Source: Azoarcus sp.
GTDB taxonomy: Bacteria > Pseudomonadota > Gammaproteobacteria > Burkholderiales > Rhodocyclaceae
Length of the DNA stretch: 64,000 nt
NCBI GenBank assembly: GCA_030604735.1
Contig: JAUVVG010000004.1
Span: 62,001-126,000, forward strand
Direction: 5' to 3'
The position numbers were made by a program, and so were the translations under genes. The notes beneath the pieces are model-generated. The model had not been told where the DNA came from, did not search any database, and saw only the letters and a program-made list of their open reading frames with translations. Below, piece by piece: positions 30,071 through 41,930 of this stretch (position 1 is the stretch's first letter; the number at the start of each line of letters is the position of its first letter).

Positions 30071-30544
30071 TCAGTCAGCCTTCGCGTCGTCGTGATGCCC
30101 GCGAACGATCAGCACCGACACGCCGACCTTGCGCACGAGATTCTCGGCGACACTGCCCAGCAGCAAGCGCCGTACGCCACGCCGCCCGTGCGAACCGACT
30201 ACGAGGAGGTCTGCGCCGGAGGCGGTGACCGCCGCGGCGATCAAGTCATCGGTATGCTCGCCGTGACCCTTTAGCAGATGACTCTTGGCCTTCGCACCTG
30301 CTGCCAGGGCTTTCTCCACGGCCTTGTTCAGTACGTCCTGACCCCCGGTCTCGAGCACATGCTTGAGCTGATTCGCGCTGGTCGTCGTAACGCCGCCGGT
30401 ATGAAAGACGTGCACCAGTTGCTCGTCGATCGCGTGTGCGATCTCGAGTGTCGCGTCGTGCGCCTTGGCGACTGCGATCGCCTCGTCCAGCGCCTTTTGT
30501 GAGGTGTGGCTGTCGTCGATGGCGATGAATACATGCTTGTACAT
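30071..30544 (-). CDS. Universal stress protein (UspA family, ATP-binding type)
   Basis: MYKHVFIAIDDSHTSQKALDEAI; G-2x-G-9x-GS motif GSHGRRGVRRLLLGS. Confidence 0.93.
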   Translation of the reverse strand: MYKHVFIAIDDSHTSQKALDEAIAVAKAHDATLEIAHAIDEQLVHVFHTGGVTTTSANQLKHVLETGGQDVLNKAVEKALAAGAKAKSHLLKGHGEHTDDLIAAAVTASGADLLVVGSHGRRGVRRLLLGSVAENLVRKVGVSVLIVRGHHDDAKAD

Positions 30545-30632
30545 GGTTACTCCTTGTTGAGCGCGTTGCTTCGGTTCTGGCATTCAAGGGGGGCGACCTT
30601 GTCCCGACGAGTACCGGTCGCGTCCTAGGCCA

Positions 30633-30681
30633 GCACCGGTTGGAGGCTGCATGCCTGCAAGCATGCAGCGCCGACCGGTGC
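30633..30681. repeat. Nested inverted repeat between TRAP permease and usp
   Basis: gcaccggt...accggtgc enclosing ctgcatgc-ctgcaa-gcatgcag. Confidence 0.8.
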
Positions 30682-30691
30682 CATGATAGTG

Positions 30692-32896
30692 TCAGTCGAG
30701 CCCGCGTGCCGCATTCTTGGGCGTGACCAACTTGCGTTGTACCGCGAACACGATCGCGGCCGCACTCAGACCGATCACATCGGACATCAGGCCACCTGCG
30801 ATCATCGCCAGTGCGGCAATGCTGAGCACGATACGCAGAACGGGGCCGACGATGCCGAAGAACCAGCCCTGGATGCCCGAGGCCAGCAGGTAGATGCCGA
30901 AAGCCGCGGTCACGAAGGCGTGCAGGTTCTGGTGCCACTCTCCCTGCATCAGAAGCGGTGCGGAATAGAAGAACATGAACGGTACGACGAAGGCCGCGAG
31001 CCCGATCTTGAAGCTCTCCACACTGGTCTTCATGGGATCCGACTGTGCGATCGCCGCGCCTGCATAGGCGGCCAGCGCCACCGGCGGGGTGATCGCCGAC
31101 ATCACCGCGTAGTAGAAGATGAAGAAGTGGGCGATCAATGGCTCGATCCCCAGGTGAATCAAGCCCGGTGCGATCACACTGGCCGCCACTGCGTACGCCG
31201 CGGTGGTCGGCATGCCCATGCCGAGGATGATAGACACGCACATCGCGAAGAACAGCGCAATGAGCTGGCTTTGACCCGCCAGACCGAGCAGCATCGACGA
31301 AAAGCGCGTACCGATGCCGGTCAGTGCGATGACGCCGACGATGATCCCCGCAGCGGCACAGACTGCAACCAACTGCAGTGACATGCGTGCGGCGATTTCG
31401 AACGCGTACAGAATCTGTTTGGGGCCCATGCGGAAGGGCGTAAACCAGCTCACCACGGCGGCTGCGGCCATGGCCAGCGTACCGGCACGGATCACCGAGT
31501 AGCCCATGAACAGCGCCCCGATCAGCGTGAAGATCGGGATGAACAGGAAGGCCTGGCGCGCCAGCTTGGCGAACTCCGGCAAATCTTCGCGCGGCAGGCC
31601 ACGCATGCCCTTCTTCAGCGCCTCCTTGTCGACCATGAAGTAGATCGAGAGGAAGTAGAGCGCCGCCGGGATGATCGCCGCGATGACGATGTCCGCGTAG
31701 GCGATGCCGGTGATCTCGGCCATGATGAACGCCCCGGCGCCCATGATTGGCGGCAGGATCTGACCGCCCGACGATGCGGCGGCTTCGATCGAGGCGGCGG
31801 TTTGTGGCTTGTAGCCGACCTTCTTCATCAAAGGGATGGTCAGGGAGCCGGTCGATACCACATTGCCTGCCGAGGTGCCGTTGATCGTACCCATCAACGC
31901 GGATGAGAACACCGCGACCTTGGCCGGCCCGCCGCGCGTGCCGCCGGCTGCAGCAAAGGCGAAATTGACGAAGTATTCGCCGACCCGACTCGCCTGCAGA
32001 AACGCCGCGAAGGTGATGAACAAGATGATGTAAGTCGAGGAAATCGCGGTGGTGGGGCCGAGAATCCCGTTGTCGGTGTAGAGGAAGGCGAAGAAGCGCT
32101 GGGGGGCATAGCCGCGATGCTCCAGTACGCCGGGTAGCCATGGGCCGATGAAGCCGTAGGCGATGAAGACGGCGACGATAATGACCAGCGCCAGTCCTGC
32201 GAGGCGTCGTGTCAATTCCAGGATCAACAGGATGCCGGCGATCGACGCATACATGTCGTTGAGGTGCGGGAAGACCTGGGCGCGGGTGCGCAGGAATTCT
32301 GCGTGGGCGATGATGTAGGCGCCCACCGTGATCGCGGCGACGGCCATCAGCACGTCCGGCAGCGCGACCTTGCCGCGATCATGCACCGGCGAAGTCCATG
32401 AAGCGAGGAGGGCCAGGGCGGTGCCGGCGATGATTGGATAGCCGAACGTCATCAATAGCTTTTCCTTCGGCGCACCGGTCTGGACGAGATCGCCCGACAC
32501 GATGGCGAAGACGATTTGCCCCAGCGCGGTGAAGATCAGCACGGCCGCCGGTAGCAGGAGTATCCATTCGAGTGGGGTGGCGGATTGCTTTCCGCCGGCT
32601 TCGGCCGGAAACGCCCGAGCCGAGAAGAAGATGAAACCGAGTGCCAAGCCGCCGGCGACGTGGATCAGACGATAGACCCAGGTCTCTAGGGGGTACAGAT
32701 TCATCACGCCGACATGAAACGCGGTGTAGACGATGCAGGCTACGGCGAAGAGCAGGCCGAGCTTGCCGCTGAACACCCTCTGGTTGGAGACGACGACTTC
32801 AGCATCGACGCCGGCGGCGATGTTGTCCTTGTCGAGAATTTCGATGTCGTTGCCGTTGACGACGATCGTCGTCTCTGGGGCCGATGGGCTTGTCAT
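30692..32896 (-). CDS. TRAP transporter fused permease (DctQM fusion, TAXI type)
   Basis: 734 aa multi-TM; TYIILFITFAAFLQASRVGEYFVNFAFAAAGGTRGGPAKVAVFSSALMGTINGTSAGNVVSTGSLTIPLMKKVGY. Confidence 0.95.
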   Translation of the reverse strand: MTSPSAPETTIVVNGNDIEILDKDNIAAGVDAEVVVSNQRVFSGKLGLLFAVACIVYTAFHVGVMNLYPLETWVYRLIHVAGGLALGFIFFSARAFPAEAGGKQSATPLEWILLLPAAVLIFTALGQIVFAIVSGDLVQTGAPKEKLLMTFGYPIIAGTALALLASWTSPVHDRGKVALPDVLMAVAAITVGAYIIAHAEFLRTRAQVFPHLNDMYASIAGILLILELTRRLAGLALVIIVAVFIAYGFIGPWLPGVLEHRGYAPQRFFAFLYTDNGILGPTTAISSTYIILFITFAAFLQASRVGEYFVNFAFAAAGGTRGGPAKVAVFSSALMGTINGTSAGNVVSTGSLTIPLMKKVGYKPQTAASIEAAASSGGQILPPIMGAGAFIMAEITGIAYADIVIAAIIPAALYFLSIYFMVDKEALKKGMRGLPREDLPEFAKLARQAFLFIPIFTLIGALFMGYSVIRAGTLAMAAAAVVSWFTPFRMGPKQILYAFEIAARMSLQLVAVCAAAGIIVGVIALTGIGTRFSSMLLGLAGQSQLIALFFAMCVSIILGMGMPTTAAYAVAASVIAPGLIHLGIEPLIAHFFIFYYAVMSAITPPVALAAYAGAAIAQSDPMKTSVESFKIGLAAFVVPFMFFYSAPLLMQGEWHQNLHAFVTAAFGIYLLASGIQGWFFGIVGPVLRIVLSIAALAMIAGGLMSDVIGLSAAAIVFAVQRKLVTPKNAARGLD

Positions 32897-32934
32897 TGGG
32901 AGGTCTCCCGGTGTTTAACGCAATGTACTTACAA

Positions 32935-32976
32935 GAAGGGCCAGAGCGCCGGCACCGCGGCGGTTTCTGGCCCTTC
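32935..32976. repeat. Perfect 11-bp inverted repeat between TAXI SBP and permease
   Basis: gaagggccaga (32935-32945) / tctggcccttc (32966-32976). Confidence 0.8.
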
Positions 32977-32997
32977 GTTCCTGGAGCGGCGTGCCGC

Positions 32998-33981
32998 TCA
33001 GTCCTTCAGGTTGTCGGGGATGGTGACGCCCTTCTCGTCGTAGTAGCGGACTGCACCCGCATGGAACGGCAGGAAGCCATTGTTACCGACGTTCTCGAGC
33101 AAGGTGGCCCGCGCTGCGGCGTGGACTTGCACCATTCTGTCGTTGTTGTCCATCACCAGCTTGGTGATTTCGTACGCGAGGCTCTCAGGCATGTCGCGGT
33201 GGGCGACCGCGAAGTTCCACATCGCGACCGAGTGCTGGGCATCCGGCTGCACGGTATAGGTGCCGCCCGGGATCGTGAAATCGGACACCTCCGGGAAGGC
33301 CGCGAGGATCTTGGCGTGCTCATCCGGGGTGAAGCCAAAAGTCACGACGTCCGCTTCAGCCGCCAGTTGCGAGAAGGCACCGATCGGCAGGCCCGCTGCG
33401 AAGCAGAAGGTGTCGATCAGGCCGTCCTTCAACTGGCTGGCCGCGTCGGCGGCACCGCTGTTAGAAACGCGGGCATTGACGCCCAGGGATTCCATGAAGC
33501 GCGGCCAGTAAGTGCCCGGGGTGCCGCCAGCGGGACCGACGCTGACACGCTTGCCGCCCAGGTCACTGACCGAGGTGATGCCGGAACTGCGCATCGCGAC
33601 GCACTGGAACGGGGTTTCGTACATCGGGAACAGTGCGCGCACATCGGTGTGCGGCAGTCCGGGGGCGAGTTCGCTCTTGCCGGTCCAGGCTTCGTACATC
33701 GGGCCCATGGTCACCAGGCCGATATCGTGCTCCTTCATCTGCACCAGAGTCACGTTCTGCACCGGGCCGCCGGTCACTTCGCCACTGGCATTGATACCCA
33801 GTGACTCACCGATGAAGCCGGCCAGGCCATTGCCGTAGACGAAATAGACACCGCCCTGGCTCGCAGTGCCGACCGTGAGGTCGCGCGGCCAGCCAGTCCT
33901 GTCCTGGGCGATCGAGGCGCCCGATGCAACCAGGGCTGCACCGACTGCGATGGTGGTTATTGCTTTGGCGATACTTTTCAT
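32998..33981 (-). CDS. TAXI family TRAP substrate-binding protein
   Basis: Signal peptide; LTVGTASQGGVYFVYGNGLAGFIGESLG; LGGKRVSVGPAGGTPGTYWPRFMESLG. Confidence 0.92.
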   Translation of the reverse strand: MKSIAKAITTIAVGAALVASGASIAQDRTGWPRDLTVGTASQGGVYFVYGNGLAGFIGESLGINASGEVTGGPVQNVTLVQMKEHDIGLVTMGPMYEAWTGKSELAPGLPHTDVRALFPMYETPFQCVAMRSSGITSVSDLGGKRVSVGPAGGTPGTYWPRFMESLGVNARVSNSGAADAASQLKDGLIDTFCFAAGLPIGAFSQLAAEADVVTFGFTPDEHAKILAAFPEVSDFTIPGGTYTVQPDAQHSVAMWNFAVAHRDMPESLAYEITKLVMDNNDRMVQVHAAARATLLENVGNNGFLPFHAGAVRYYDEKGVTIPDNLKD

Positions 33982-34336
33982 GTGTGTCTCCTCATCAAGT
34001 GAAAAACAGGTACGACGTACCCGCGTCATGCAGCCCTTCCAGGTAAATGGATTCGAGGCTCACCTAGCTCGCCGGCCAGCACATGACAACCGACCGGCCT
34101 GTTTCAATTCGCGGCTGGGGGGCCTTCAGGGTCAAGATCGTTAGCGATTCTTTCTGAGTCCAAAGGAGATAAATACGGTAGCGGCCTCGCCTATCCCGAT
34201 CTGCTCCGCACTCACGTTCCCGTCACGCCCGCGACCGCTCTTTCAAAAGCTTGAGACGAAGATTAGCCTCGCGGTGCGCACCCAGCTATTGTGGATAGTC
34301 CCTATGCGGTCTCATTCGGGACGTTCTTCTCGCCTC

Positions 34337-34888
34337 TCAAGCGTTCTTGCCCTTCTGCCACAGCACGTCGCCGCGCCCGCCAGCTCGGTTGAGGATACGG
34401 CCGAGCACGAACAACAGGTCGGACAGGCGATTGAGGTACTGGCGGGGGCCGTCGTTGACCGCTTCTTCCTGCGACAGTGCGACCAGCATGCGCTCGGCCC
34501 GCCGGCAGATCGTTCGCGCCTGGTGGGCAATTGCGGCCGGGCGAGTGCCGCCGGGCAGGATGAAGTCCTTCAGCGGTTCCAGCGTGTCGTTGAGGCGATC
34601 CAGTTCCTCCTCGAGCTTGTCCACCTGCTTTCCGGTGATCATGCTCATGCCCGGAATGCAGACCTCGCCGCCGAGGTCGAAAAGATCATGCTGGACATCG
34701 GTCAGCAGCGTGCGGATATCCTCGGGCAACTCTTCGCACAGCAGGATGCCGATCGACGCGTTCAACTCGTCCACATCGCCGAGGCTGTGTATGCGCAGGC
34801 TGTTCTTGGAGACCCGGTTGCCGTTGCCCAGGCCGGTGGTGCCGGCATCGCCGGTACGGGTGTAGATCTTGGACAGACGATGTCCCAT
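34337..34888 (-). CDS. Cob(I)yrinic acid a,c-diamide adenosyltransferase (PduO type)
   Basis: KIYTRTGDAGTTGLGNGNRVSKNSLRIHSLGDVDELNASIG; FILPGGTRPAAIAHQARTICRRAER. Confidence 0.94.
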   Translation of the reverse strand: MGHRLSKIYTRTGDAGTTGLGNGNRVSKNSLRIHSLGDVDELNASIGILLCEELPEDIRTLLTDVQHDLFDLGGEVCIPGMSMITGKQVDKLEEELDRLNDTLEPLKDFILPGGTRPAAIAHQARTICRRAERMLVALSQEEAVNDGPRQYLNRLSDLLFVLGRILNRAGGRGDVLWQKGKNA

Positions 34889-35007
34889 TGCAGTGCTCCT
34901 GGTGAGGGTGCGGAAACGAGAGAGACGTGGCCCCTAGGGGGCCGCGTGATAAACTTTTCGCTTTGCCGGACGGTCCGGCTGAGCAGACTTCCAGGGCCCG
35001 AGTATCC

Positions 35008-37629
<2,622 letters not shown>

Positions 37630-37637
37630 GGCTTGTG

Positions 37638-37667
37638 ATGGCGGGACGCGACGAAGCGTTCCGCCAT
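37638..37667. repeat. Strong hairpin immediately downstream of alaS, without a T-tract
   Basis: atggcgggacgcgacgaagcgttccgccat (9-bp outer stem with one G-T, inner cgc/gcg). Confidence 0.6.
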
Positions 37668-37818
37668 GGTGATGATCTTGTTGCGCGAAGGACTCGCGGA
37701 GTGGATTTCACGTGTGGCCGAGGGCTGCGCCCAGACACGCGAAGCCAAATGACGAAAGGGCGTTAAGCACTCCCTGCAGCCGGGGTGCCGCTTTCTGGCG
37801 AGAGAGGTGCCCTGGCGC

Positions 37819-38703
37819 TCAGGTTGTCTTCGAACCCTTCATCCGGTTCTTTTCCTGGTCGAGCTTGAACAACATGTCATCGACCAGATCATCCAGGTCG
37901 GTCGCGGACAAGCCAGTGTAATGTGAGACATGCTCGCGTGCCTTGCCCCATTCCGCATCCTGAGTGGTGCGCAGATGGGTCCCTGCGACATGTTGTGCGA
38001 TCGCATTGATTGCGATCAGGGTGCGAGACTCTTCAGCGAGGTGGGTGCTGCCGTCCAGCACGGAGTACTCGTGATGACAGAGGATGCCTTCGCTGAGTTC
38101 GTCCGATAGGCCCCAGGAGCGGGCGAGGATGCAACCGATGATCGCGTGGTTGGTGTCCAGGGCGCGTTCCTCGATGCCGGTGAAACACTCGTCGGTTGAA
38201 GTGTTCGCCTGCTTCAGGACTTCCTTGTAGTTCGGAAATCGCTGCACCATCAACGGAATGCCGCAGTCATGGAGCAGGCCGAAGGTGTAGGCGGTATCGG
38301 GGCGCGTGCCTTTGAGCTGTTGAGCAAGGCGCCGGCTGACGGCCGCGACATGGACCGAATTGTCCCAGAACCGCTCGAGTGACGCGTCGTGGCAGCGGAT
38401 CGTAGTGCGTAGCAGGGTTTCCAGCACCAGGTTTCCCAGCATGGTGAAACCGAGCAGGTTGATCGCATCGGCGACTGCGACGATCGGCGTGGAGGGTGCG
38501 AACAAGGGGGAATTGACTGATTTAAGCACGCCGGCGGTCAGTCCCGCATCCTTGTTCACCAGCGCAGCAAGCTTCTTTCCGTTCGTCATCGGGCTGCGCA
38601 GCTCGGCCATCAACTCATTGAGAACCGCTGGTGAGGCGGGAATGAAGACCCCTTTGAGCAGTGTTTCCGTCCGTGAGAGATCCAGATCGGCAAGTTTCTT
38701 CAT
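37819..38703 (-). CDS. HDOD domain protein
   Basis: LMAELRSPMTNGKKLAALVNKDAGLTAGVLKSVNSPLFA; INLLGFTMLGNLVLETLL; FGLLHDCGIPLM. Confidence 0.88.
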   Translation of the reverse strand: MKKLADLDLSRTETLLKGVFIPASPAVLNELMAELRSPMTNGKKLAALVNKDAGLTAGVLKSVNSPLFAPSTPIVAVADAINLLGFTMLGNLVLETLLRTTIRCHDASLERFWDNSVHVAAVSRRLAQQLKGTRPDTAYTFGLLHDCGIPLMVQRFPNYKEVLKQANTSTDECFTGIEERALDTNHAIIGCILARSWGLSDELSEGILCHHEYSVLDGSTHLAEESRTLIAINAIAQHVAGTHLRTTQDAEWGKAREHVSHYTGLSATDLDDLVDDMLFKLDQEKNRMKGSKTT

Positions 38704-38728
38704 GATCTATTGCGATAGCGGCTTGGCG

Positions 38729-40114
38729 TTAGAAGGGGAGGTCGAGCCCGGGCCAGTGGCGTACGAGCTCGGTACGGAACGCGTGCTTGATCCGCTTCAG
38801 CGCGGCGGCGTCATTCGCCTCGAATCGAAGCACGACGACCGGGGTGGTGTTCGACGCGCGTGCCAGGCCGAATCCGTCCGGATATTCGACGCGAATGCCG
38901 TCGATGGTGATGATGTCGGTGGCTTCACCGAACTCGCCGTCTTCCCGCAGGCGACGGACCAGTTCGAAGGGCTCGCCTTCGTTCATCGCGATGTTGAGTT
39001 CCGGGGTGGACAGCGAGTCCGGCAGGTCGCGCAGCACTGCTGACGGGTCTATATGGCGGGACAGGATCTCGAGCAGGCGGGCGGCGGTGTAGAGACCATC
39101 GTCGAAGCCGTACCAGCGTTCCTTGAAGAAGACGTGGCCGCTCATCTCGCCGGCCAGTGGCGCACCGGTCTCACGCAATTTGGCCTTGATCAGCGCGTGA
39201 CCGGTGTTCCACATGGTGGGTTTGCCTCCATGGTCGCGAATCCACGTCGCCAGGTTGCGGCTGCATTTGACGTCGTAGATGATTTCGCTGCCGGGCACCC
39301 GGGTCAGCACGTCGGCGGCGAACAGCATCAGCTGACGATCCGGATAGATGATCTGCCCGTCGCGGGTGACCACGCCGAGCCGGTCGCCATCCCCGTCGAA
39401 GGCCAGTCCGAGCTCGGCGTCGGTGTTCGCGACCCGGTCGATCAGGTCGCGCAGGTTCTCTGGCTTGGACGGATCCGGGTGATGGTTGGGAAAGTGTCCA
39501 TCGACCTCGCAGTAGAGCTCGGTGACCTCGCAACCCAGACTGCGGAGCAAGGCGGGGGCGACATTGCCCGCCACCCCATTGCCGCAGTCGATCACGATTT
39601 TCATGGGCCGGGACAGCCTCACGTCACCGAGTACCCGGCTGAGATAGGCGTTATCGACCGACGCCTGACTGAGGTTTCCGCGGCCTTGGGTGTAGCGCTC
39701 CTCGATGATGCGTCTGCGAAGGTCCTGGATCATGCCGCCATGCAGGGTTTCGCCGCCCAGCACCATCTTGAGGCCGTTATAGTCCGGTGGATTGTGGCTG
39801 CCGGTCACGCTGACGCAGCTGTCGGTCCCGAGGTGGTAGGCTGCAAAATAGGTCAGCGGGGTCGGGACGAGGCCGACATCGATCACGTCGATCCCCGCAG
39901 CGAGAATGCCCTCGGCGAGCGCCGCGGCCAGGCGCGGGCCGGACAGACGTCCGTCACGACCGACCGCAATGGCGCGCTGCCCACGTTCGACCGCCTCCGA
40001 CCCGAGTGCGTGACCGATCATCCTTACGGTCTCTTCGGTCAGGGATTTATCGACGATGCCCCGAATATCGTAGGCCTTGAAGATTTCGGGAGCGGGGGCT
40101 GCGGGCAGGGTCAT
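38729..40114 (-). CDS. Phosphomannomutase/phosphoglucomutase (AlgC type)
   Basis: FKAYDIRGIVDKSLTEE, VTGSHNPPDYNGLKMV, LAFDGDGDRLGVV, GEMSGHVFFKERWYGFDDGLY. Confidence 0.95.
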   Translation of the reverse strand: MTLPAAPAPEIFKAYDIRGIVDKSLTEETVRMIGHALGSEAVERGQRAIAVGRDGRLSGPRLAAALAEGILAAGIDVIDVGLVPTPLTYFAAYHLGTDSCVSVTGSHNPPDYNGLKMVLGGETLHGGMIQDLRRRIIEERYTQGRGNLSQASVDNAYLSRVLGDVRLSRPMKIVIDCGNGVAGNVAPALLRSLGCEVTELYCEVDGHFPNHHPDPSKPENLRDLIDRVANTDAELGLAFDGDGDRLGVVTRDGQIIYPDRQLMLFAADVLTRVPGSEIIYDVKCSRNLATWIRDHGGKPTMWNTGHALIKAKLRETGAPLAGEMSGHVFFKERWYGFDDGLYTAARLLEILSRHIDPSAVLRDLPDSLSTPELNIAMNEGEPFELVRRLREDGEFGEATDIITIDGIRVEYPDGFGLARASNTTPVVVLRFEANDAAALKRIKHAFRTELVRHWPGLDLPF

Positions 40115-40232
40115 CGTTCGATACTCGAAGGTCAGAAATGAGATGATCATTATCGCAGATCGAGCGATGGGGCTGAAAATGTCGCGTTCGCCCGGCCTCG
40201 ATCTAGCCCCCCGCAGGCCCTCCGATCACGGG

Positions 40233-41192
40233 TCAGCTCGCGATGCGATTCTTGAAGAAATCGAGCAGTCGCGACGGAAGCCAGTCGATATGGCCTGGCC
40301 ATTTGCCAGCCATGAAACCGACATGCCCACCGGCATCGGGTGCTTCGAAGACCAGCGGCGGCGGCAGCTCGGAGGGGTTTGGCCAGGCGGCTTGAGGCAC
40401 GAAGGGGTCGTTGCGCGCGACCAGTAGCAGGGTCGGAACCCGAATGCCTCCCAGCCAGGGCCTGGAGGATGCACGCTGCCAGTAGTCGGCTACGCCGTGG
40501 AAACCGTGGGCGGGGGCGGTGTAGGCGTCATCGAAAGCATGCAGCGTGCGGGCGCGACGTATCGTTTCTGCTTCGAGTCGATCGGGGAAGCGCGCGGCCT
40601 TTTCCAGGGCCTTGCGCCGTAGCGTGGTGAGGAAGTGCCGGGTATAGACGAGATTGAAGCCCCGGCCCAGTGCCTCGCCGGAAAGCGTGAGATCGAGTGG
40701 CGGGCAGACCGCGGCAGCCGCGTCCAGTGTTGACGAGGCCTGGTCCTCGCGCTCGCCGAGGTACTTCAACAAGGCGTTGCCACCCAGCGAGACGCCGACC
40801 GCAAAAAGCGGGGAATGCGGAGCGCGGCGCTTGAGTATCGACAGAATCCACTCGATCTCGTCGCTGTCGCCGGAGTGATAGGCGCGCAGCAGTCGGTTCG
40901 GCGGGCCGGAACACCCCCGGAAATGAACGACGACCCCGCGCCAGCCCACGTCGCCAAGCGCACGCATCAGGCTGCGGGCATAGTGGGAGCGGCTCGATCC
41001 TTCCAGTCCATGAAAGAGGACGACCAATGGCGCTTCCTGCGTCGAAGGGACTTCCAGCCAGTCGAGGTCTATGAAGTCGCGGTCGGGGGTGTCGATGCGT
41101 TCGCGACGATAGTCCGGCAAAGCGCCACGCCGGATCAGCGGGATGATCGTCTGGGCGTGGCCGCCGGGCAACCAGATCGGCGAGTCGAACAC
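40233..41192 (-). CDS. Alpha/beta hydrolase, YheT family
   Basis: FDSPIWLPGGHAQTIIPL; VVLFHGLEGSSRSHYARSLM; VVVHFRGCSG; VGVSLGGNALLKYLGE; GTG start assumed. Confidence 0.88.
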   Translation of the reverse strand: MFDSPIWLPGGHAQTIIPLIRRGALPDYRRERIDTPDRDFIDLDWLEVPSTQEAPLVVLFHGLEGSSRSHYARSLMRALGDVGWRGVVVHFRGCSGPPNRLLRAYHSGDSDEIEWILSILKRRAPHSPLFAVGVSLGGNALLKYLGEREDQASSTLDAAAAVCPPLDLTLSGEALGRGFNLVYTRHFLTTLRRKALEKAARFPDRLEAETIRRARTLHAFDDAYTAPAHGFHGVADYWQRASSRPWLGGIRVPTLLLVARNDPFVPQAAWPNPSELPPPLVFEAPDAGGHVGFMAGKWPGHIDWLPSRLLDFFKNRIAS

Positions 41193-41245
41193 GGCTGAGG
41201 ACAGCGCGGGGGAGGCGCGGGGCGCGCTGCCCGCTTGGCGCCGTT

Positions 41246-41686
41246 TCAGTGGACCATCCGGGGGTTGCCACCCCCTCCGCCGAGGCCGATCACTTCCGGT
41301 GCGGGCGAAGCGTGGTGCAGAACCATGCGCCAGCCATTCGGTCCGCGGACATAGGCGTTGGTAGCGACCATAGGTGGATGGAGTTGGTCGTCTCCTTCGA
41401 GGGCGACATGTTCCAGTACGTTGTGAACCGTCAGCAGCATGCTGCTGCTGATGACCTGATGCGTCGTCCGGACGATCAGGCGGGTGCCACTGGCGAACAA
41501 CCTGCGCCAGGACTCCCGAATGGCGTTCAGCCCGACCAACCGCGGTCCGTCCGGATGGACGCAGACAACTTCCTCGTCCTCTGCCCACAAGTTCATCATC
41601 GCGTCCAGGTCCGAGCGGGCCAGCGCCTCATAGAAGGCGCTCTCCACCTCGGCTGCCGAACTGAAGGTCGGTTTGATCGCTGTCAC
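41246..41686 (-). CDS. SnoaL/NTF2-like protein
   Basis: VESAFYEALARSDLDAMMNLWAEDEEVVCVHPDGPRLVGLNAIRESWRRLF. Confidence 0.8.
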   Translation of the reverse strand: MTAIKPTFSSAAEVESAFYEALARSDLDAMMNLWAEDEEVVCVHPDGPRLVGLNAIRESWRRLFASGTRLIVRTTHQVISSSMLLTVHNVLEHVALEGDDQLHPPMVATNAYVRGPNGWRMVLHHASPAPEVIGLGGGGGNPRMVH

Positions 41687-41719
41687 GTCTCGTGGGCGTC
41701 CTGGTTCGGGTCGCCCGGG

Positions 41720-41920
41720 TCAGTGATGGCCTTTGGGACGTTCACCGGCGAACTCGTAACGGGTGCTGCAATACGGGCACACCGCGACGCCCTCCTTGAG
41801 CACATCCAGGAATACCCTGGGGTGCTGCGCCCACAAGGGCGCATCCGGCTGCGGGCATGCCAGCGGCAGGTCCTTGAGCGATACGGTGACGATCCTCGAC
41901 TTTTCGCCGACATTACTCAT
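41720..41920 (-). CDS. Small zinc-finger domain protein (zf-CHCC-like)
   Basis: 66 aa; LACPQPDAPLWAQHPRVFLDVLKEGVAVCPYCSTRYEF. Confidence 0.78.
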   Translation of the reverse strand: MSNVGEKSRIVTVSLKDLPLACPQPDAPLWAQHPRVFLDVLKEGVAVCPYCSTRYEFAGERPKGHH

Positions 41921-41930
41921 GATCGCTTCC

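Noticed and set aside
30246-32141. 631-aa ORF overlapping the TRAP permease and usp in another frame
   Set aside because: Frame-shifted R/H/G-rich reading; the permease frame has clear TM segments and family motifs.
34030-34336. Non-coding gap upstream of the TAXI operon inspected for tRNA or ncRNA
   Set aside because: No cloverleaf, T-loop motif or convincing stem; most simply a promoter/leader region.
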